The position numbers and the translations under genes are program-made. A stretch of DNA of 64,000 bases from Actinomadura macrotermitis (lineage in GTDB: Bacteria > Actinomycetota > Actinomycetes > Streptosporangiales > Streptosporangiaceae): positions 768,073 through 832,072 of the forward strand of contig NZ_WEGH01000002.1 of assembly GCF_009604375.1 (NCBI RefSeq), in the 5' to 3' direction. Below the pieces are notes generated by a model. The model had not been told where the DNA came from. It saw nothing but the letters and a program-made list of their open reading frames with translations, and made no database searches. Below are positions 53,366 to 64,000 of the stretch, piece after piece; the stretch's first letter is position 1; every line of letters begins with the position of its first letter.

Positions 53366-56300
53366 TTATCTCGCCGGTCTCTCCGCGTCCAGCGCGAGCC
53401 GGACGAGCTCCTCGGCGTTCATATTCCTGATCGAATCCGTGCGGTTGCCCGCGTCATTCCTCGTCTCATTCTCGGTCGCCTCCTCAGGGGCCAGGCTTTC
53501 GAGCAGATGCCGCACCAGGTCGGCGACGTTCGGGTAGTCGAAGATCAATGTGGCGGAAAGGTCGAGGCCCGTCGCCGCGGCGAGCCGGTTGCGCAGTTCG
53601 ACCGCTCCCAGCGAGTCGAAGCCCTGGTCGGTGAAGCCCCGTACGGCATCCACCTCTCCGACGTGGTCGTGGCCGAGCACCGCGGCCACCTGTTCGAGCA
53701 CGGCGATCCGCACCGCGTCCAGGCGCCGTTCGGGCGCCACGGCCGCCAGCCGCCGGCGGTCGAGGCGCCGGTCGCCATCGGCGCGCCCGGGGCGCGGATC
53801 TCGCAGGACGGCCAGGGCGGCGAGGTCGATTCGGGCGGGAACGAGCACCGGTCCGGGGGCGGTCATCCCGAGGTCGAACAGCGCCAGGCCGTCCTCCCAC
53901 GAGAGCCCGGCCATGCCGGACCGCGCCGCGCGCCGCGCCGTCTGCCCGTCGGCCTGGTCCCCGGCCATGCCGCCCGGGACCGACCACAGGCCCCACGCCA
54001 GTGACACCGCGGGCAGGCCCGCGGCGTGCCGGTGCGCGGCGAGCGCGTCCAGGAAGTGGCTGGCGGCGGCGTAGTTGCCCTGGCCCGGACTGCCCAGCGT
54101 CCCGGCGGCGGAAGAGAACAGCACGAACGACGACAGGTCCGCGTCTCGCGTGAGTTCGTGGAGGTTCCAGGCGCCGTCCGCCTTGGGACGGAGGACGGCG
54201 GCGACCTTCTCGGGGGTCAGGTTCCTCGCGGTGCCGTCGGCGATGACCCCGGCGGCGTGCACGACCGCCGTCAAGGGATGCTCGTCCGGGATGCGCTCCA
54301 GCACCCGCGCGAGCGCGGCCCGGTCGGCCACGTCGCAGGCGGCCACGGTGACCTGTGCCCCCAATGCGGTCAGCTCGGCCTCGATTTCCGCGGCCCCCTC
54401 GGACGCGCCGCCCTTGCGGCTGAGGAGCAGGAGGCGCCGCGCCCCGTGCGCCGTGACCAGGTGCCGCGCGACGCCGCGCCCCAGCGCACCGGTACCGCCC
54501 GTGATCAGGACGGTGCCGTCCGGGTGCGGGAGGACGGCCGGTGCATCCGCCGCCGCCGGCTTCCTGCGGCGCAGCCTCGGGACGGTCGGCCGACCCTGGC
54601 GCAGCGCGAGCTGGGGCTCGTCCGGCAGCGGCGGCGGGTCCGAGAGGATGCCGGGATCGTCCACATCCAGGAGGGTGAACCGGCCAGGGTGCTCGCTCTG
54701 CGCCGACCGCACCAGCCCCCAAACGGCCGCTCCGGCGAGGTCCGTCACCGTGTCGCCGTCCACCGCCGCCACCGCGCCCGAGGTCACCACCACCAGGCGG
54801 TCCGACGCATGCCGGGGGTCGGCGAGCCGGTCGCGGATCAGCGACACCGCACGGTTCACCTCCGCTTCCGCGGCCTCCGGTGGCGCGGCGCCGGAGCCGG
54901 TGCCTCCGAACGGGACGAACACGGCAGGGCGGTCGTCCGGCCTCTGCCGGTGGTCAGGCGCGGGCACCCAGTCGATCCCGAACAGGGCGTCGCGGGCCGC
55001 GGCCCGGCCACCGATCTCGCCCAGCGGCACCGGGCGGAGCCCGATCGTCTCCACCGAGAGTACGGCGGCGCCCGAGGAGTCGGCGGCGGCCAGCGAGATC
55101 CCGCCGCCCTCGGCGCGTGTCAGGCGGACGCGCAGCGCGTCGGGCCTGGTGGCGTGGACGGTCACCCCACGCCAGGAGAACGGCAGCCGCACCTCGCCCG
55201 GCGCGGTATCGCGGGTGCCCTCCAGCACGAACAGGGCGTGCAGTGCGCCGTCCCAGAGCACCGGGTGCACGTCGAAGGCGGCGGCGCCCTCTCGCGCCGC
55301 CGTGCCGAGGGCGACCTCGGCGAACACCTCGTCCCCGCACCGCCACACACCGCGCAGGTTCCGGAAGGCAGGCCCGTAACCGGTGCCGCGATCGGCCAGG
55401 GCCGCGTAGAGATCGTCGATGTCCTCGGCGACTCCGCCGGGCGGTGGCCAGGCGGTGAAGGGGCCGCTCGGCGGGCCGGGCTCGTTCAGCGGCGCCAGCA
55501 CGCCCGATGCGTGGCATTCCCACGGCGCTTCGGCATCCGGCTGGGAGTAGATGCTGAGCGGCCGCCGTCCGGAGCCGTCCGGTGCGTCCGCGACCAGGCG
55601 CAACCACGCATCCTGCCCGCCGGGAAAGAGGAGGGGCGCCCGCAGCACGAGCTCGTCGAGCCGGTCGAGGCCGAGGAGGCGTCCCACGCGCGTCGCCAGC
55701 TCCACGAACGCCGTCGCAGGCAGCAGCCGCACGCCGCCGATCACATGATCGGCCAGCCAGGGATGGGCGTCCGGGGACAGCAGCCCGGTCAGGACCACGC
55801 TCTCGGAGCCCGGCACCTCGGCGGCGGCGCCCAGGAACGGGTGGCGGACGGGTTCCAGGCCGAGCCGGGCCGCGTCGCCCGACGAGGGCGGCGGGCTCAC
55901 CCAGTACCGGCGCCGGTCGAAGGCGTAGGTCGGCAGGTCGACGCGTCGGCCGCTGCCGTGACCGGACAGGACCTCGCCCCAGTCCACCGCGACGCCGTCG
56001 ACGTGCAGGTGGGCGAGCGCGGTCAGGCAGGAGGAGGTCTCGGATCGGCTTTCGCGCCGCAGCGGCACGCACAGGCTCCGGGCCTGCGGAGGGAGGCATT
56101 CCTGCGCGGCGACGGTGAGAGCCGTGCCCGGGCCGATCTCCACGCATCTCGTCACCCCGCGATCAGCGAGCCACGCCATGCCGTCGGCGAACCGCACCGC
56201 CTCGCGGACATGGGACGCCCAGTACGCGGGGGAACGCGCCTGTTCGGCGGAGAGCGTGCCGCCCGTGACGTTCGACACCACGGGGATCCGCGGCTCGTGA

Positions 56301-58627
56301 AAGGTCAGCGATGCGGCGATGTCCGTGAACCCGGTCAGCATCGGTTCCATGCGAGGGGAGTGGAAGGCGTGCGAGACCGGCAGCCGCTTCGTACGCGCGC
56401 CGCGCTCCTTCCAGGTGCGCGCCACCGTGAGGACCTCGTCCTCGTCACCCGAGATCACGACGGCGGACGGCCCGTTCACCGCCGCGACGACCGCTTCCGC
56501 GCCGGTCTCGGCGAGATGGTCGCGCATCGCCGCCTCGGGGACCCCGACGGCGACCATCGCGCCGCCCTCCGGGAGCGCCTGCATCAGCCGACCCCGCGCC
56601 GTGACCAGCCGGGCCGCGTCCCCGGGGGAGAGGACGCCCGCGACGTGGGCGGCCGCCAGCTCGCCGACGGAATGGCCGATCAGGTGGTCCGGCCGCAGGC
56701 CCCACGCCGTCAGCAGGTGGAACGCGGCGACCTCGAAGGCGAACAACGCGGGCTGGGCGTACTCGGTCCGGTCCAGCGCCCCGGCCTCGGCGGTGCCCTG
56801 CTCGGCGAACATCACCGGCTTGATCGGGCGCTCCAGGTGGACGTCCAGTTCCGCGCACACGGCGTCGAGCGCTCGCGCGAACTCCGGGAAGGCCGCGTAG
56901 AGGGCCCGTCCCATTTCGGGGGCCTGGGAACCTTGGCCGGAGAACAGGAACGCGAGCGCGCCGTCGTGCCTGGCCCTGGCGACCACCAGGTCGGCGCGGA
57001 CCTCTCCGGCGGCCAGCGCATCCAGGCCGCGGAGCAGCCCGGACCGGTCGCTGCCCAGCACCACGGCACGGTGTTCCAGCGCGGACCGGGTGGTCGCCAG
57101 CGAGACCGCCACGTCGGCCGCGGCGCGGCCGCCGTGGCTCCGCACATGCGCGGCCAGCCGCTCGGCCTGCCGCCGTAGTCCGCGCCCGTCCCGGGCGCCG
57201 ATGATCCACGGCAGCACGTCGAGCCGGGGCCGGCCCGGCGTTTCCTCGCGCGTCTCCTGCTCCGGGGCGTGTTCGAGGACGATGTGGGCGTTGGTGCCGC
57301 TCACGCCGAACGAGGAGACCGCCGACCGGCGCGGGGCACCGGTGTCCGGCCAGTCCACGGGTTCGGACAGCAGCTCCACCGCTCCCGCCGCCCAGTCCAC
57401 CTTCGGCGTCGGCACCCCGGCATGGAGTGTCTTGGGCAGGCGTCCGTGCCGCATGGCGAGGACCATCTTGATGACGCCCGCCATCCCGGCGGCGGCCTGG
57501 GCGTGACCGATGTTGGACTTGATCGACCCCAGCCGCAGCGGCCGTCCGGACGGCCGGTCGCGGCCGTAGGTCGCCAGCAGCGCCTGCGCCTCGATGGGAT
57601 CGCCGAGGACCGTGCCCGTCCCGTGCGCCTCGACCGCGTCCACCTCCGCCGCCGACAGCCGCGCTCCGGCCAGGGCCTCGCGGATCACGCTCTCCTGCGC
57701 GGGGCCGTTCGGCGCGGCCAGGCCGTTGGACGCGCCGTCCTGGGCGACCGCCGAGCCGCGCACGACCGCGAGGACCGGGTGGCCGAGCCGGCGGGCCTCC
57801 GACAGCCGTTCCGCGAGCAGCACCCCGGCGCCCTCGGCGAAGCCCGTGCCGTCGGCGTCCGCCGAGAACGACCGGCAGCGGCCGTCCGGTGACAGGCCGC
57901 CCTGGCGCTCGAACTCCGCGAACCACTCCGGCGTGGACATCACGGTCACCCCGCCGACCAGGGCGAGGCCGCACTCGCCCAGGCGGAGCGACCGGCAGGC
58001 CAGGTGGAGGGCGACCAGCGATGACGAACAGGCGGTGTCGATCGTGACGGCGGGTCCCTGGAGGCCGAAGGTGTAGGCCAGCCGCCCGGAGACGATGCTG
58101 CCCGCGCTCCCGTTGATGAGGTAGCCGCGGTAGGTGTCCAGTTCCGGTACGCCGAGGAGGCGGGAGGTGTAGTCGTTGTACATCACGCCGGTGAACACGC
58201 CCGTCCTGCTTCCAGCGACGGAGTCAGGGGCGATTCCGGCCCGCTCGAACGCCTCCCACGAGCACTCCAGCAGCAGGCGCTGCTGCGGGTCCATCGCGGA
58301 GGCCTCGCGCGGCCCGATGCCGAAGAAGGCGGCGTCGAACTCGGCGGCGTCGTGCAGGAAGCCGCCCGCCCCGGCGAAACCGTCGCCCGGGCCGGCCGGC
58401 CAGCCCCGGTCGGCGGGGAAACCGGAGATCGCGTCCCGGCCGGAGTCGACCAGTTCCCACAGCTCGTCGGGCGAGGACACCCCGCCGGGAAAGCGGCAGG
58501 CCATGCCGACCAGGGCGATCGGCTCGCGGTCTCGCTCCTCGGTCTCCCGCAGGCGCCGCCGCACGTCGCGCAGTTCCGTGGTGGCGCGCTTGAGGTAGGC
58601 GAGCAGCTTCTCCTCGTTCGCCGTCAT
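53366..58627 (-). CDS. Type I PKS module: KS-AT(malonyl)-DH-KR-ACP (PKS B)
   Basis: 1753 residues; positions are approximate. A coiled docking helix ([18 protein letters not shown]) comes first. KS has DTACSSS (~199), EAHGTGT and [10 protein letters not shown] has GHSVGE (~648) and HAFH (~752), predicting malonyl-CoA. DH has [10 protein letters not shown] (~960) and the Asp of LWDGALHAL (~1127). KR has [12 protein letters not shown] (~1372), IADG at the LDD position and the Tyr in GQGNYAAA (~1515). ACP has [11 protein letters not shown] (~1672). No ER. One extension to an alpha,beta-double bond without a methyl branch is predicted. ATG 58627 overlaps PKS A's stop as ATGA; the acidic C-terminal tail should dock with the next KS. 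Confidence 0.96.
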   Translation of the reverse strand: MTANEEKLLAYLKRATTELRDVRRRLRETEERDREPIALVGMACRFPGGVSSPDELWELVDSGRDAISGFPADRGWPAGPGDGFAGAGGFLHDAAEFDAAFFGIGPREASAMDPQQRLLLECSWEAFERAGIAPDSVAGSRTGVFTGVMYNDYTSRLLGVPELDTYRGYLINGSAGSIVSGRLAYTFGLQGPAVTIDTACSSSLVALHLACRSLRLGECGLALVGGVTVMSTPEWFAEFERQGGLSPDGRCRSFSADADGTGFAEGAGVLLAERLSEARRLGHPVLAVVRGSAVAQDGASNGLAAPNGPAQESVIREALAGARLSAAEVDAVEAHGTGTVLGDPIEAQALLATYGRDRPSGRPLRLGSIKSNIGHAQAAAGMAGVIKMVLAMRHGRLPKTLHAGVPTPKVDWAAGAVELLSEPVDWPDTGAPRRSAVSSFGVSGTNAHIVLEHAPEQETREETPGRPRLDVLPWIIGARDGRGLRRQAERLAAHVRSHGGRAAADVAVSLATTRSALEHRAVVLGSDRSGLLRGLDALAAGEVRADLVVARARHDGALAFLFSGQGSQAPEMGRALYAAFPEFARALDAVCAELDVHLERPIKPVMFAEQGTAEAGALDRTEYAQPALFAFEVAAFHLLTAWGLRPDHLIGHSVGELAAAHVAGVLSPGDAARLVTARGRLMQALPEGGAMVAVGVPEAAMRDHLAETGAEAVVAAVNGPSAVVISGDEDEVLTVARTWKERGARTKRLPVSHAFHSPRMEPMLTGFTDIAASLTFHEPRIPVVSNVTGGTLSAEQARSPAYWASHVREAVRFADGMAWLADRGVTRCVEIGPGTALTVAAQECLPPQARSLCVPLRRESRSETSSCLTALAHLHVDGVAVDWGEVLSGHGSGRRVDLPTYAFDRRRYWVSPPPSSGDAARLGLEPVRHPFLGAAAEVPGSESVVLTGLLSPDAHPWLADHVIGGVRLLPATAFVELATRVGRLLGLDRLDELVLRAPLLFPGGQDAWLRLVADAPDGSGRRPLSIYSQPDAEAPWECHASGVLAPLNEPGPPSGPFTAWPPPGGVAEDIDDLYAALADRGTGYGPAFRNLRGVWRCGDEVFAEVALGTAAREGAAAFDVHPVLWDGALHALFVLEGTRDTAPGEVRLPFSWRGVTVHATRPDALRVRLTRAEGGGISLAAADSSGAAVLSVETIGLRPVPLGEIGGRAAARDALFGIDWVPAPDHRQRPDDRPAVFVPFGGTGSGAAPPEAAEAEVNRAVSLIRDRLADPRHASDRLVVVTSGAVAAVDGDTVTDLAGAAVWGLVRSAQSEHPGRFTLLDVDDPGILSDPPPLPDEPQLALRQGRPTVPRLRRRKPAAADAPAVLPHPDGTVLITGGTGALGRGVARHLVTAHGARRLLLLSRKGGASEGAAEIEAELTALGAQVTVAACDVADRAALARVLERIPDEHPLTAVVHAAGVIADGTARNLTPEKVAAVLRPKADGAWNLHELTRDADLSSFVLFSSAAGTLGSPGQGNYAAASHFLDALAAHRHAAGLPAVSLAWGLWSVPGGMAGDQADGQTARRAARSGMAGLSWEDGLALFDLGMTAPGPVLVPARIDLAALAVLRDPRPGRADGDRRLDRRRLAAVAPERRLDAVRIAVLEQVAAVLGHDHVGEVDAVRGFTDQGFDSLGAVELRNRLAAATGLDLSATLIFDYPNVADLVRHLLESLAPEEATENETRNDAGNRTDSIRNMNAEELVRLALDAERPAR

Positions 58628-61600
58628 GACCGTCCCAGCTCCTCGTCGAGCAGATCGAACATCTCCTGCGCCGTCGCGTCCTCGATCGGCTGGGCGCCGT
58701 CGTCCGGGGCCTCGGTCCCGGACCATGTGTGCAGGAGTTCGCGGAGGCGGGCGGTGACCTCCGAACGGACGGTCTCGTCCGCCTCGACCGCCGCCAGTTC
58801 CGTACGCAGCAGGTCGAGCCGGTCGAGCACACCGGAGGCGGCCCCGGCGCGTTCCTCCTCGGCCAGGCGGTCGCCGAGGCGGGCGGCCAGCACGGCCGGG
58901 GTGGGGTAGTCGAACGCGAGGGTGACCGGGAGGCGCAGCCCGGTCGCCGCGCCGAGCCGGTTCCGCAGCTCCACGGCGATCAGAGAGTCGAAGCCCAGTT
59001 CCTTGAACGGCTGGTCGGGCTGCACGGCCTCCGGGCCTGGATGGCCGAGAACGGTCGCGACGTTCGTCCGGACCAGGTCCATGACCAGGCGTTGTCGCTC
59101 TGGCGCCGGGAGGTCCGCCAGCCTGCGCCGGAAGGCCCGGCCGTCCATGAGGTGGTCGGCCCGTGGCGCGGTGGCCGCACGCCGCCGGACGAGTCCGCGC
59201 AAGAGGACGGACGTCCCGCCGGGCGCCGCGCCGGCGTTCACGCGCACCGGGGCGAGCAACGCCTCGTCCATCGCGGAGGCCGCGTCGAACAGCGCCAGCC
59301 CTTCGTCCGGCGCGAAGGGCACGATCCCGAGCCGCGCCATCCGCGCCCGGTCCGCCTCGGTCAGATGACCGGTCAGCTCGCTGGGCCGGTCCCAGTACCC
59401 CCAGGCGAGCGACTGTGCCGGAAGACCCTGCGCGCGGCGCGATCGGGCGAGGGCGTCGAGGAAGGCGTTCGCGGCAGCGTAGTTGGCCTGTGCCGGGCCG
59501 CCCAGCAGCGCCGAGGCCGACGAGAACAGCACGAACTCCGACAGGTCGAGGTGCTGTGTGAGCTCGTGCAGATTCCAGGCCGCGTCCACCTTCGGGCGCA
59601 GCACCCGCTCGAACCGCCCGGGCGTCAGTGCCTGGACGAGACCGTCGTCGAGAGCTCCGGCCGCGTGCACCACACCGGTGAGGGGATGCTCGGGAGGGAC
59701 CCCGGCCAGCGTCCGCTCCAGGGCCGGGCGATCGGCGACATCGCAGGCCGTGAGGGTGACGGCCGCACCCGCTTTGGTCAGGTCGTCCACGAACTCCGCG
59801 GCGCCCGGGGTCTGGTCGCCGCGGCGGCTCACCAGCAGCAGCCGGCGCGCCCGGCCCGTATCCACCAGGTGGCGCGCGACCAGCCTCCCCAGGACGCCGA
59901 GCGCCCCGGTGATCAGTACCGTGCCGTCGTGGGCCGGGGGCGGGGCGGTGGGCTGCTCCGCCCTGGTCAGCCGGGGGACGAGGACGGCTCCCTCCCTGAT
60001 GGCGACCTGCGGCTCCCCGGTGGCCAGGACCATCGGGAGGGCGGCGGCCGATTCCTCGTTGTCGTCGATGTCGACGAGGAGGAAGCGGTCCGGGTACTCG
60101 GCCTGGGCCGCGCGGAGCAGACCCCAGACAGGCGCGTTGACCAGGTCCGCCGGCTCGTCGTCCGTGACGGTGAACGCCCGGCGCGTCACCACCGCCAGCC
60201 GGGTGGAGCCGAAGCGCTCGTCGGCCAGCCATGTCTTGACCGATCCCAGCACGTCCGCCAGCACCGCCCGCACGGCGGCGGGAACCGGCGCCTCCGGACG
60301 GTCCGCGCACGGCAGGACGACCACGTCCGAAACGTCGTCGATCTGCGCGAGGGCGGCGAAGCTGCGGGGGCCCGCGAGAGTGCTGAGCAGTCCTGACCGA
60401 TCGCCGACCACGGCCAGGGACGGCGTTTTCCAGCGTTCTGCCGGGGCCGCACGGGTCCAGTCGAGCCGGAGCAGCGCCCCGGCGCGCGCGAACCGGTCAA
60501 GGGAGGTCTCGGCCAGCCGCAGGCTGCCGATCGACACGACGGGTTCACCGGACGGGTCGGTGAGGAGCATCCGATAGCCGTCGCCGTCGCCGTGGGCCGT
60601 CAGGCGGGCGTGGACGGCGTGGGCGTGGGGCTTGTGCACGGTCACGCCCTGCCAGTCGAACGGCAACCGGACCGCGTCGGTGTCCTCCAGCGCGGCGAGC
60701 GGATGCAGCGCGGCGTCCAGCAGCGCCGGATGAACGGCGAATCCACGCCCGGTGACCGCCTCGTCGGGTAGCGAGATCTCGGCTAGGAGCTCGTCGTCGT
60801 GGCGTTTCCAGAGACGCCTGAGCCCCTGGAAGAGCGGGCCGTGCTGGAAGCCGCGACGGGCCAGGCTCTCGTACCAGCCGTCCAGGGAGGCCTCGGCGGC
60901 ATCAGCGGGCGGCCAGGCCTCCGGTGGATCGAGTGGACGTTGCTCCCGCCGCCCCAGCAGGCCGGTGGCGTGCCGGACCCATTCGGCGTCCGCGCGCGCG
61001 TGAATGGTCACGGTCCGCCGGTCGTCCTGCTGTGGAGGGCCTATGACGACCTGCAGGTCGACGGCGTGGTGGTCGGGGACGAGAAGCGGAGCCTCCACCG
61101 CCAGCTCCAGGACGGGAAGCCCGGTGCTCAGGGCCAGGTCGACGAACCCGGTCCCGGGGAAGACGACCTGGCCGGCGATCTGGTGGTCGGCGAGCCATGG
61201 GTGGTCGTTCAGGGAGATCCGGCCGGTGTACACGACCCCGGCGCCATCGGCCAGTTCGACCTTGGTCTCCAGGAACGGATGCCCGATGTCGCCGGCGGCG
61301 CGGCGTGGGGAGAGCCAGTACCGTTTGCGTTGGAAGGGGTAGGTGGGCAGGTCGACGAGCCGGCCGGTGCGGCCGGTGAACCAGTTCACACCGACACCGT
61401 GCACGAACGCCTCGGCGGCGCTGGCCAGCATCCGCGCCATGCCGCCCTCACCGCGGCGCAGCGTTCCCAGCGCGGCCACCGAGTCCATGCCGACGGTGAG
61501 CGTGGGATGAGGGCCGACCTCGATGAACGGCCCGAACCCGGCCTCGTCCAACGCCCTCACCGCCGCGTCGAACCCCACCGGCTCCCGCAGATTCCGATAC

Positions 61601-64000
61601 CAATACCCGCCATCCAAGACAGCGGTATCGACCCAGTCACCGGTCACCGTGGAAAAGAACGGCACCTTGGCCGGGCGCGGCTCCAGACCGGCCAACGCCT
61701 GGACCAGCTCGGACTCGATCACCTCCACGTGCTCGGAATGCGAAGCGTAATCCACCGGAATCCACCGAACCCCGATCCCTTGGGACTCGCAGTCGGCCAC
61801 CACCGCCTCCAGCGCTTGGACCCGGCCGGAGACCACGGTGGAGGCCGGGCCGTTGACCGCTGCGATCGCAACGTCCCAGCGCCCCCGCAGCCACTCGGCC
61901 GGCGCCGCGACCGACACCATCGCGCCCGAGCCCGCCAAACGTGCCGCGATCAGACGACTGCGCACCGCCACCACCCGCGCCGCGTCCCCAAGACTCAAAG
62001 CACCCGCCACACACGCCGCGGCGATCTCCCCTTGCGAATGCCCCACCACCGCAGCCGGCACCACGCCCAACGACTCCCACAACCGCGCCAGCGCCACCGC
62101 CACCGCGAACAACACCGGCTGAACGACATCCACCCGATCCAGCCCCGCCGAAACCACCCGATCCAGCCCCGCCGACCCAAGAGCCTCCAGCAACGACCAG
62201 CCGGTATGAGGGTCCAGCACCTCAGCGCACTCCCTGATCGCCTCGGCGAACACCGGCGACGACCCCAGCAACTCCACCGCCATCCCCGGCCACTGACCAC
62301 CCTGACCCGAAAACACCAACACCGGACGAGACACAACACCCCGCCCCACCACCGGCGCACGCAAACCCGCCAGCAACTCATCGCGATCCGAAGCGATCAC
62401 CGCGCTTCGATAGGGGAGCACCGCTCGTCCGGTCGCCAAAGAGAAGGCCACATCCGCCAACCGCGCTTCGGGATGGGCCTTCACCCATTCAGCCAACCGC
62501 GCCATCTGCTCCCGCAACGCCGCCTCACAACGAGCCGACACCACGAACGGCAAAGGACCAGACACCGCCCCGACCCCGGCCCCGGCCTCGGCCCCGACCC
62601 CGGCCTCAGCCCCGGTCTCGGCCCCGGCCCCTGCCCCGGTCTCGGCCCCGACCCCGGCCTCAGCCCCGGTCTCGGCCCCGGCCCCTGCCCCGGTCTCGGT
62701 CTCGGTCTCGGTCTCGGCCTGCGGAGCCTCCTCCAAGATCACGTGGGCATTGGTGCCGCTGATGCCGAACGAAGAGACCCCGGCACGCCGCACATCCGCG
62801 GTCCGCTCCGTGGTCCGCTCCGTGGTCCGCTCCGCGGTCGGCTCCGCGGTCGGCTCCGTGGTCGGCTCCGTGGTCCACTCGACCGGTTCGGTCAGCACCC
62901 GCACCTTGCCCGAAGACCAGTCGATCCGCGACGACGGCTCCTGGGCATGCAGAGTCCGCGGCAACACCCCATGCCGCATCGCCATCACCATCTTGATCAC
63001 ACCCGCAAGCCCCGCCGCCGCCTGCGTATGACCGATATTCGACTTCACCGACCCCAGCCACAACGGCCGGACACGACCCCGCCCATAAACCGACAACAAC
63101 GCCTGCGCCTCGATCGGATCACCCAAACGAGTGCCCGTCCCATGCGCCTCCACCACATCCACCTGATCCGGCGACAACCCGGCATTCACCAACGCCTGAC
63201 CGATCAACCGCTCCTGCGACGGACCATTCGGCGCAGTCAAACCATTCGAAGCACCATCCTGATTAACCGCAGAACCCCGCACCACACCCAAAACACGACG
63301 ACCATGACGACGAGCATCCGACAACCGCTCCAAAAGAACCACCGCCACACCCTCGGCCAACCCGAAGCCATTCGCCGACTCGGCGAACGCACGACAACGC
63401 CCATCCGGCGACAACGCCCCCTGACGACCGAACTCAGCAAACACCCCCAACGACGACATCACCGTCACCCCGGCCGCGACCGCCAGATCACACTCCCCCA
63501 ACCGCAACGACTGCGACGCCGAATGCAAAGCCACAAGCGACGACGAACACGCCGTATCAACCGTCACCGCCGGACCCTCGAACCCGAACACATACGCCAC
63601 CCGCCCCGACACCACACTCCCGGTGTCGCCGGTGAACGCGTATCCGGCGGCGGGTCCCTCGGTCTCCTGCCAGCGAGGTCCGTACTCCTGGGTGATCGCT
63701 CCCACGAACACGCCCGTCCGGCTTCCCCGCAACCCCAACGGATCAAGCCCCGCCCGCTCCAACACCTCCCACGAACACTCCAACAACAACCGCTGCTGCG
63801 GATCCATCGCCAACGCCTCACGCGGCGAAATCCCAAAAAACCCCGCATCAAAATCCGCAACACCGTCCAACAGCCCTGCCTCTCGCTGCACAAGGCCGTC
63901 GGTTTCCCAGCCGCGGTCGCCGGGGAAGCCCGTGACCACGTCCCGCTCGCTGAGGACCACCTCCCAGAGGTCCTCCGGCGAGCGCACGCCGCCCGGCAGG
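58624..64000 (-). CDS. Type I PKS module: KS-AT(methylmalonyl)-DH-KR-ACP, 5' end outside window (PKS A)
   Basis: About 1790 residues are visible; translation is open to the window edge ([12 protein letters not shown] is the start of a KS). KS Cys DTACSSS is near 63555, with EAHGTGT and [10 protein letters not shown] has GHSQGE near 62040 and YASH near 61748, predicting methylmalonyl-CoA. DH has [10 protein letters not shown] near 61184 and [11 protein letters not shown] has [11 protein letters not shown] near 59910, the LDD motif in AGALDDGL and the Tyr in QANYAAA near 59478. ACP has [11 protein letters not shown] near 58990, then a C-terminal docking helix set. A methyl-branched double bond is predicted. 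Repetitive inserts occur in and after the KS. Earlier modules or a loading module must lie to the right. Confidence 0.96.
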   Translation of the reverse strand, partial: LPGGVRSPEDLWEVVLSERDVVTGFPGDRGWETDGLVQREAGLLDGVADFDAGFFGISPREALAMDPQQRLLLECSWEVLERAGLDPLGLRGSRTGVFVGAITQEYGPRWQETEGPAAGYAFTGDTGSVVSGRVAYVFGFEGPAVTVDTACSSSLVALHSASQSLRLGECDLAVAAGVTVMSSLGVFAEFGRQGALSPDGRCRAFAESANGFGLAEGVAVVLLERLSDARRHGRRVLGVVRGSAVNQDGASNGLTAPNGPSQERLIGQALVNAGLSPDQVDVVEAHGTGTRLGDPIEAQALLSVYGRGRVRPLWLGSVKSNIGHTQAAAGLAGVIKMVMAMRHGVLPRTLHAQEPSSRIDWSSGKVRVLTEPVEWTTEPTTEPTAEPTAERTTERTTERTADVRRAGVSSFGISGTNAHVILEEAPQAETETETETGAGAGAETGAEAGVGAETGAGAGAETGAEAGVGAEAGAGVGAVSGPLPFVVSARCEAALREQMARLAEWVKAHPEARLADVAFSLATGRAVLPYRSAVIASDRDELLAGLRAPVVGRGVVSRPVLVFSGQGGQWPGMAVELLGSSPVFAEAIRECAEVLDPHTGWSLLEALGSAGLDRVVSAGLDRVDVVQPVLFAVAVALARLWESLGVVPAAVVGHSQGEIAAACVAGALSLGDAARVVAVRSRLIAARLAGSGAMVSVAAPAEWLRGRWDVAIAAVNGPASTVVSGRVQALEAVVADCESQGIGVRWIPVDYASHSEHVEVIESELVQALAGLEPRPAKVPFFSTVTGDWVDTAVLDGGYWYRNLREPVGFDAAVRALDEAGFGPFIEVGPHPTLTVGMDSVAALGTLRRGEGGMARMLASAAEAFVHGVGVNWFTGRTGRLVDLPTYPFQRKRYWLSPRRAAGDIGHPFLETKVELADGAGVVYTGRISLNDHPWLADHQIAGQVVFPGTGFVDLALSTGLPVLELAVEAPLLVPDHHAVDLQVVIGPPQQDDRRTVTIHARADAEWVRHATGLLGRREQRPLDPPEAWPPADAAEASLDGWYESLARRGFQHGPLFQGLRRLWKRHDDELLAEISLPDEAVTGRGFAVHPALLDAALHPLAALEDTDAVRLPFDWQGVTVHKPHAHAVHARLTAHGDGDGYRMLLTDPSGEPVVSIGSLRLAETSLDRFARAGALLRLDWTRAAPAERWKTPSLAVVGDRSGLLSTLAGPRSFAALAQIDDVSDVVVLPCADRPEAPVPAAVRAVLADVLGSVKTWLADERFGSTRLAVVTRRAFTVTDDEPADLVNAPVWGLLRAAQAEYPDRFLLVDIDDNEESAAALPMVLATGEPQVAIREGAVLVPRLTRAEQPTAPPPAHDGTVLITGALGVLGRLVARHLVDTGRARRLLLVSRRGDQTPGAAEFVDDLTKAGAAVTLTACDVADRPALERTLAGVPPEHPLTGVVHAAGALDDGLVQALTPGRFERVLRPKVDAAWNLHELTQHLDLSEFVLFSSASALLGGPAQANYAAANAFLDALARSRRAQGLPAQSLAWGYWDRPSELTGHLTEADRARMARLGIVPFAPDEGLALFDAASAMDEALLAPVRVNAGAAPGGTSVLLRGLVRRRAATAPRADHLMDGRAFRRRLADLPAPERQRLVMDLVRTNVATVLGHPGPEAVQPDQPFKELGFDSLIAVELRNRLGAATGLRLPVTLAFDYPTPAVLAARLGDRLAEEERAGAASGVLDRLDLLRTELAAVEADETVRSEVTARLRELLHTWSGTEAPDDGAQPIEDATAQEMFDLLDEELGRS
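62560..62717 (-). repeat. 54-bp tandem repeat plus TCTCGG run in the KS-AT linker
   Basis: A 54-bp unit starting at 62596 repeats at 62650 (50 of 54 positions identical up to 62699), with degenerate copies to the left. It encodes the 18-residue unit [18 protein letters not shown] twice. To the right, TCTCGG is repeated four times (62694-62717), giving Thr-Glu dipeptides. The array is in frame and lies between KS and AT, so the module stays intact with a long flexible acidic Ala/Gly linker. Confidence 0.9.
62801..62872 (-). repeat. Six 12-bp tandem repeats inside the KS C-terminal region
   Basis: Units of GTCSGCTCCGYG (12 bp) begin at 62801, 62813, 62825, 62837, 62849 and 62861. They add ~24 residues of TEPT/TERT type just before [17 protein letters not shown]. 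Normal KS domains have only a short loop at this point. Confidence 0.9.

Noticed and set aside
1..64000. CRISPR arrays, tRNA/rRNA genes, insertion sequences or phage attachment sites
   Set aside because: I saw no spacer-repeat arrays, tRNA-like cloverleaf ends, transposase motifs or flanking direct repeats while reading the window.

Overview
The window is GC-rich actinomycete DNA. The evidence is codon use dominated by G/C third positions, frequent GTG starts, GTGA/ATGA stop-start overlaps, a pafA (Pup ligase) gene, and the class of its modular PKS/NRPS genes. Streptosporangiales or Thermomonosporaceae-like actinomycetes are plausible hosts, but the sequence does not name a genus. Most of it is secondary metabolism, and the assembly line runs off the right edge.

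Layout. (1) 1-428 is the end of a PEP-utilising mobile (phosphohistidine) domain protein. (2) 438-13667 is a divergent acyl-modification block. Leftward it has P450, fatty acyl-AMP ligase, ThDP enzyme, LAL-type LuxR regulator, enolase-superfamily enzyme and DUF2332. Rightward it has ACP, thioester-reductase-like SDR, acyl-CoA dehydrogenase and thioesterase. The two arms share a promoter region full of TGTCAA/TTGACA boxes. (3) 13693-18709 holds an XRE-TPR regulator, a PfkB kinase, a small truncated-receiver LuxR protein and pafA. (4) 18982-26371 is an aminobenzoate block: fused PabAB (with the PIKGT lysine), PabC, an aryl-AMP/CoA ligase, a KAS III-like acyltransferase with a Ser-His-Asp set, an AurF-type N-oxygenase and a LuxR regulator. 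It should make p-aminobenzoate and oxidise its nitrogen towards p-nitrobenzoate. (5) 26393-34312 carries a C5N cassette (ALA synthase, acyl-CoA ligase, amide synthetase) interleaved with MarR, an MFS exporter and a HisC-like protein lacking the PLP lysine. (6) 34372-39559 is a rightward operon in which paaABCDE (phenylacetyl-CoA epoxidase type) sits between an IGP-synthase-like and a TrpA-like gene, both with changed catalytic residues. (7) 39549-64000 is a leftward assembly line: PKS A (5' end outside the window), PKS B, P450, hybrid KS-AT-ACP-C-A*-NMT-PCP-C*, a stand-alone threonine-type A domain, a RebM-like methyltransferase and a second P450.

How it may work together (inference). Two reducing modules (methylmalonyl then malonyl, both DH-KR) and a non-reducing methylmalonyl module would give a dienyl beta-keto acyl chain, which is then condensed with an N-methylated amino acid predicted to be threonine. 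No thioesterase domain is visible in the PKS/NRPS genes. Starter supply may come from the aminobenzoate block, and a C5N unit may be amide-linked, but whether all blocks serve one product cannot be settled from this window.

The most unusual point is a pair of complementary lesions. The A domain inside the hybrid megasynthase has lost its ATP-binding loop and A8 but keeps A9-A10. The separate A protein encoded immediately downstream has intact A1-A8 and stops exactly where NMT insertions normally occur, lacking A9-A10. This looks like a split adenylation domain.
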